From Paramecium octaurelia (Eukaryota; Ciliophora; Oligohymenophorea; Peniculida; Parameciidae), in the NCBI GenBank assembly GCA_905182995.1, contig CAJJDP010000100.1:349258-413257 (forward strand): a stretch of DNA of 64,000 bases. Direction: 5' to 3'. Below are positions 59,832 to 64,000 of this stretch, piece after piece; position 1 is the stretch's first letter, and every line of letters starts with the position of its first letter. The position numbers were made by a program, and so were the translations under genes. The notes beneath the pieces are model-generated. The model searched no databases and was not told the DNA's origin. It saw only the letters and a list, made by a program, of their open reading frames with translations.

Positions 59832-61289
59832 ATGATATCTAAGTCTTTAGGTCCTTCAAAATATGGCATGGTGATTAAATACAAAGAGAAAAAAAAGGAT
59901 GGTTAAATTCGAACTGTTAGAGTTGTGCCAAAAACTAAAGTTGTCAATCAATCTAGATTCAAATAGGAAATTAACTAAATGCGATATTTAGTAAAATTTG
60001 AATGAATTTAGAATCATGAAAATATTACAAGGCTGATTGAATTATTTGAGGATGATAAAAACCTTTATTTTGTTTTAGAGTAAAAACTATAGATATCTTA
60101 GATATTGTGATGGAGGATCATTATTTGAAAAGATTTTATTGAGATATTATCTTAAATAAAGCGAGGCAAGGTACCTATTTTAATAAATCATAAATTCTCT
60201 CAATATTGCACATAGGTCTGCAATTTGTTAAAGGGATTTGAGAGTATTTAATTCGTTTATTTGTTAGCCTGAATCATTCCATTTCATTAATAAAGATATA
60301 AATAATCTTGATATAAAATTAATCGATCTTGGATTCTAACTCATATACGTTGATGATTATATCAAGAAATCTAATAATCAAATTATTGAAACCTCTCGAC
60401 AAGGAAAAGTATTTAAATCAACTATTATTATTAAGTTATACTTTGCTGCTCCAGAAATATTTATTGGAAAATTGACAGAGAAGAGTGAAATATGGGCATC
60501 TGGAGTCATCTTGCATGTACTGCTTACAGGTGAATTGCCTTTTGATGGAAAAGATGAGAATGAAATTTATAAGAATATTCAAGATAATAAAATTCAATTA
60601 AAAACAAAAGGAATAGTCTCTGATCTAATTGAAAAAATATTATAACCACAAGAAAAAAGATACTAAATATTTTAGATCTAAAAACATTAATGGATGAGTT
60701 AATAATTTTCTGAAGAGGAAGAAACTTTGAACATAAACTTTTCCAAATTTAAATTGCTTACTTAAAATAATTTTCTCTAAAAAGTAACAAATTTTTAACT
60801 TAGATTATGAGGGGGTATGTTGCTGATTAAGTCAAATAAGGATTCGCAGACAATCTTAGAATAATCTTTGATTAATTAGATAATACAGGTAGCGGATTTA
60901 TCAAAATTGATTTAATTTAAAAATCCCTTGAAAAACATCAAGAACATGAAGAAATTCTTAAGTTACTTAAATATGTTTAGACTGAAGATGGAACCATTAA
61001 TTATTTAGGTATAGCCTAATTAAATGTTATATTAGATTTTATGAATTAGATATTAGAAAAAAGGGTATTTGTAGATGAAGAAAGAATATATAAAACCTTT
61101 AAAATGTTTGATTTGAATAACAAAGGTAAAATTTCCAATGAAAACTTATGGGAAATTTTATCTAAGCTAGAGAATTATAAGTACATCACTAAAGAATATT
61201 GCTCCTTATTAATTAGTGAAGTTGATAGAGATCAAGATGGAGAAATTGAATATTTAGAATTTATTGATATGTTTTTTAAAAGAGTCTGA
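59832..61289 (+). CDS. CDPK-type kinase with degenerate catalytic motifs
   Basis: About 455 residues; introns of 21, 22, 27 and 20 nt (near 59990, 60091, 60410 and 60786). The order is kinase domain, junction, then EF-hands. EF loops: FDQLDNTGSGFIKIDL, FDLNNKGKISNENL and VDRDQDGEIEYLEF; the last is canonical. In the kinase domain the Gly loop is LGPSKYG, the VAIK Lys position reads TVRVVPK (Arg for Lys), the catalytic loop is ICQRDLRVFN (His changed, Asp and Asn kept) and DFG reads IDLG. APE is kept (AAPEIF). Several key residues are altered, so activity is probably low or absent. Calcium binding at the last EF-hand seems intact. Confidence 0.8.
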
Positions 61290-61336
61290 TTTTAAAAGGA
61301 ATACTTATCCACTTATATTATGATATAAAATAATAT

Positions 61337-62330
61337 ATGTAATTTTGCCATAAAAATCGAGTCTTTGTTAAGTAATAATCTCTAGATTAGAGCGAAAACA
61401 ATGGATAATAACATAATACTTTGGAATAAGATTTAATTGAATTGGGATTTTAAACTGGCTAGATACTTTTTGTTCCAAGAATTGAGTCTCAAAAAATGTT
61501 AATGCAAACTATTGTTGTTAAAGTAATTATAGTTCTTTTTCTAGGATACTTAAAACAAGAGTATTCATGTCAATCTTAATCCTTAGACTGTGAAAAAAGT
61601 CAAATTGTATTTGAACAATTAAGCATAAAAAGGAAAATTACATCTACAGCATGCTGAAGTAAGTTATAATTTTTTATTAGATTAATACTGATAAACTGAT
61701 TTGTAGAATATGTTTAGAGGATGGTCAAATGAATGCATTTATTAAGCCATGTGAATGCAAAGGTTCTATTCAGTATGTTCATGAGGATTGTTTAAAAACA
61801 TGGCTATTACGAAATCACAAAATTGATGAAATAGCAGCAAATAGAGTAAGTTTCGACTCATACTTTAGGTCTTTTGTGAGTTATGCAAAAAGACCTTTGA
61901 TTGTGAAGTCTAATTTGAATAAAAATACGAATTTTCATAGCTGTTAAGAATTCCGAAAAATTAAAAATGTTGTTTGCTAGGCTTTTTAACATTAAGTCTT
62001 TTTTTATATGGATTAGGGATTACCCTAGGAGTTATATTATACGAAAATGAGAATTTTATTATTGCATGCATCATTGGAATTGTACTTAGTTTCTTTATTG
62101 GATTAATAATATAGATTCTCTTATTAGCATTAGTTATGGAAATTATTTCAATTACTAAAGTTTTAAAATGGAACATAAATGAATTTAAAGTAGCCCAAAA
62201 AATGTTAAAATTAAAATTGGATAAGAAAAGAATCTATAAATCCAATTCAGCCCCAATATTAACTATCAAAGAGGATTTTGTAATAAAAATTTTAACAAAA
62301 TAACAAACCAATCTTGATCTATTTTCTTGA
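61337..62330 (+). CDS. MARCH-type membrane E3 (RING-CH)
   Basis: About 310 residues; introns of 22 nt (about 61522-61543), 22 nt (about 61660-61681) and 23 nt (about 61846-61868). Residues about 30-105 form a small beta-rich unit (GQILFVPRIESQK). RING-CH: CRICLEDGQMNAFIKPCECK, GSIQYVHEDCLKTWL, then FCELCKKTF. The C-terminal half has two to three long hydrophobic helices (LGFLTLSLFLYGLGITLG, IIGIVLSFFIGLII), as in MARCH ligases that down-regulate membrane proteins. An N-terminal extension from ATG 61337 is in frame, though the true start could be downstream. Confidence 0.85.
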
Positions 62331-62742
62331 TTTTGTAGATTTTTTTCCTAATTTTATTACTTTCTGTTATAAATACTTATAAATTGTTAACACTTAATTA
62401 ATTTTGATTCTTGATATGAATATTATATTTAGATTAATCAGCTAAAATTCATCTGAGATAGGTATTTTTACAATAGCTCAAAGTTTTTCATTATAGGATT
62501 CCCATTCAATTTATAATTATTCTTATATCAAAATTTCCTACTTTAGAAAAATGTTTAGATTTAAACATTTTTTCTTCAAGAGTTAAAATTAGAAAAAATG
62601 TCGATCATCCATTAAATATATCAATTCAACTTCTATTTCCTTGAAGTATTTTGATTTTTGTCCATATACATAACTTCATCATCAGTCCCTTATATAAATA
62701 TATACGATCTGTTCATTATTTTTAAATAATTATATCACCACA
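62331..62742. other. Intergenic, A+T rich
   Basis: A 412-bp spacer, A+T rich, between two genes on the plus strand. No gene, RNA or repeat is recognised. Confidence 0.5.
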
Positions 62743-63557
62743 ATGGTTGATAAAAATGTAAACTTATTATTGCTATCTCTTAGGCTAACCTATCTGATTA
62801 TTTGACCCTTTCTATAGTGCCTTAGGTGATATTTGTGAATTCAAAGCTAACCATGTTCAAAGTTGGATAAGAGTTAATTGTATTCTTTGCTTTTGAAGAG
62901 GTCTCTAGCCAATAAGAGTCAAATTACAAGTCATCTGTTGCTTTAGGTTTAATTTGAGATCTGGGAAAAAATAGGAATTAGAAATTCAAAAAGATACAAG
63001 GAAATCTAATGAATCAAAATCAGGACAAATTTAATCAGGAAGAAAAATAAGAGATGAGATAATCTGATAGGGAAACACATGCGGTGAAGCCAAAGTTAAA
63101 ACCTTAGTTTTAGTAACCTAAATGTACTAATCAACCCTGATATAAAGGGAATAAAAGTTGGTATGTAAAAAATAGGAGAAAAGCGGCCCTTTATAACCCT
63201 TGGTATGTGATCTATGCTGTAGAGAATATGAGAAAATCAATTCCTAGAGAACCCTCATGTACCAGGCCCATAACTATGAAATCCCATAAGGATCTTCTCA
63301 CAATTTTATAGAGATTTCTTTTGTACGGCTTGTGCGATTAAACCATCCCTATTACGAAGTTTGACCAACTTAGGTAGCCAAGATAGGACACAATTAAATT
63401 TTTATTTGGGAGTCAATCTGAGATGTTGATGAATTTTTTGTTAGAAGTAAATAGTCCATAGCCAAAAGGCACAATAAACTATTTTTTTTGTCTTAATCCA
63501 GATCTAACTAAGGAGAAAAGAGAAATGATTGAGGTTTATTAATATTCATTATTATGA
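62743..63557 (+). CDS. Hypothetical basic protein
   Basis: About 235 residues. The first intron (26 nt, about 62758-62783) and a 24-nt intron (about 63129-63152) are clear; two more (29 and 28 nt near 62882 and 62949) are inferred only to keep the frame. The middle is Gln/Lys-rich; then comes WNKSWYVKNRRKAALYNPWY and a helical C-terminus rich in Leu and basic residues (HKDLLTILQRFLLYGL). No known domain. Acidic regions are few, so a nucleic-acid-linked role is possible. Confidence 0.48.
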
Positions 63558-64000
63558 TAATTATTAATAAAGAAAACCATTCATTAACAACTGTCCCATT
63601 CTTCAAAAAAAATGCTTGGTATTATCAAAAATTCTATTTACAAGGCTAAATAATTTCCAATTAGCTGGTTCAAAAGGCCACATATAAATATCTCCAGTAA
63701 TAATGGGCAAAGAATAGTCACTTAATTGTAGAGAGTAAACACCTGAATAAATGACCTGTTGTTATTCTAGATTCACCTTCAGTTTAAGATAAAAAAAAAG
63801 GTTCAACATTAGAACAATTGATAAAGTAAAAATATCAGACATAATGAATCCTTTATCTTAAACTCAATTAAATCTAATTAGTTCTATCTAAGCAAATTTA
63901 ACTAAAAGTTGAAGTATTAGAATATGCTTAGGTTAACAACAAAAAACATCATTTGCAACAAAATTATAAAAATTAAAGTATTTTAATTTATATTTAGATA
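63558..64000 (+). CDS. Possible start of a hypothetical gene, cut by window end
   Basis: Most of this stretch (63558-63843) has no convincing gene. From ATG at 63844 a Gln/Asn/Leu-rich frame (MNPLSQTQLNLISSIQANL) leads to a possible 24-nt intron (about 63908-63931) and then runs off the right edge. The start, if real, belongs to a gene that continues outside the window. Weak evidence. Confidence 0.3.

Overview
The window looks like a piece of a Paramecium somatic (macronuclear) chromosome, most like the P. aurelia group. Three things support this. Long protein frames are open only when TAA and TAG are read as glutamine and TGA is the sole stop. Genes are cut by very short introns (about 19-33 nt, mostly 22-28, GTA...TAG/AAG) that nearly always must be removed to keep the frame. 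The DNA is A+T rich and tightly packed, with about 46 genes in 64 kb. All coordinates below are genomic spans from ATG to TGA and include introns; splice sites were assigned by eye from GT/AG, frame and family conservation.

Layout. 1-8.2 kb: a Bfr1-like coiled-coil gene running off the left edge, a membrane hybrid histidine kinase, VPS28 (ESCRT-I), the H/ACA pseudouridine synthase CBF5, and a double-RING/LON-domain E3. 8.4-16.5 kb: an oxysterol-binding protein, a P-loop protein, a degenerate 2OG-oxygenase-fold protein, a CaMKK-like kinase and ribosomal protein L34. 16.5-25 kb: a coiled-coil protein, a membrane RING protein, a calpain-like protein without catalytic residues, a TPR-like protein and ARL8. 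25-32.8 kb: a poly-glutamine protein, a CK1-like kinase, a RING-CH protein flanked by FHA-type sequence, a pseudokinase-MORN protein, YIPF6 and a broken GBP-type GTPase pseudogene. 32.9-43.2 kb: coiled-coil proteins, a mitochondrial-type protein paired head to head with ATP synthase OSCP, calcineurin A and a KDM6-like JmjC protein lacking its iron ligands. 44-64 kb: two MFS-type transporters, EF-hand proteins, UBE2J, VPS8, a Notum-like esterase, an OB-fold protein with an R-D-N repeat tail, an ankyrin/IQ protein, TBCA, a DHHC palmitoyltransferase, a degenerate CDPK, a MARCH-type E3 and unknowns.

There are no operons; neighbours mostly serve unrelated housekeeping, membrane-traffic (VPS28, VPS8, ARL8, YIPF6, OSBP), ubiquitin (LONRF-like, three RING/RING-CH proteins, UBE2J) and calcium-signalling (calcineurin A, CaMKK-like, CDPK, EF-hand) roles. 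Two features stand out. Several recognisable enzyme folds have lost their catalytic or metal-binding residues. Some head-to-head genes have start codons only 10-33 bp apart. I saw no tRNA, rRNA, transposon or CRISPR array.
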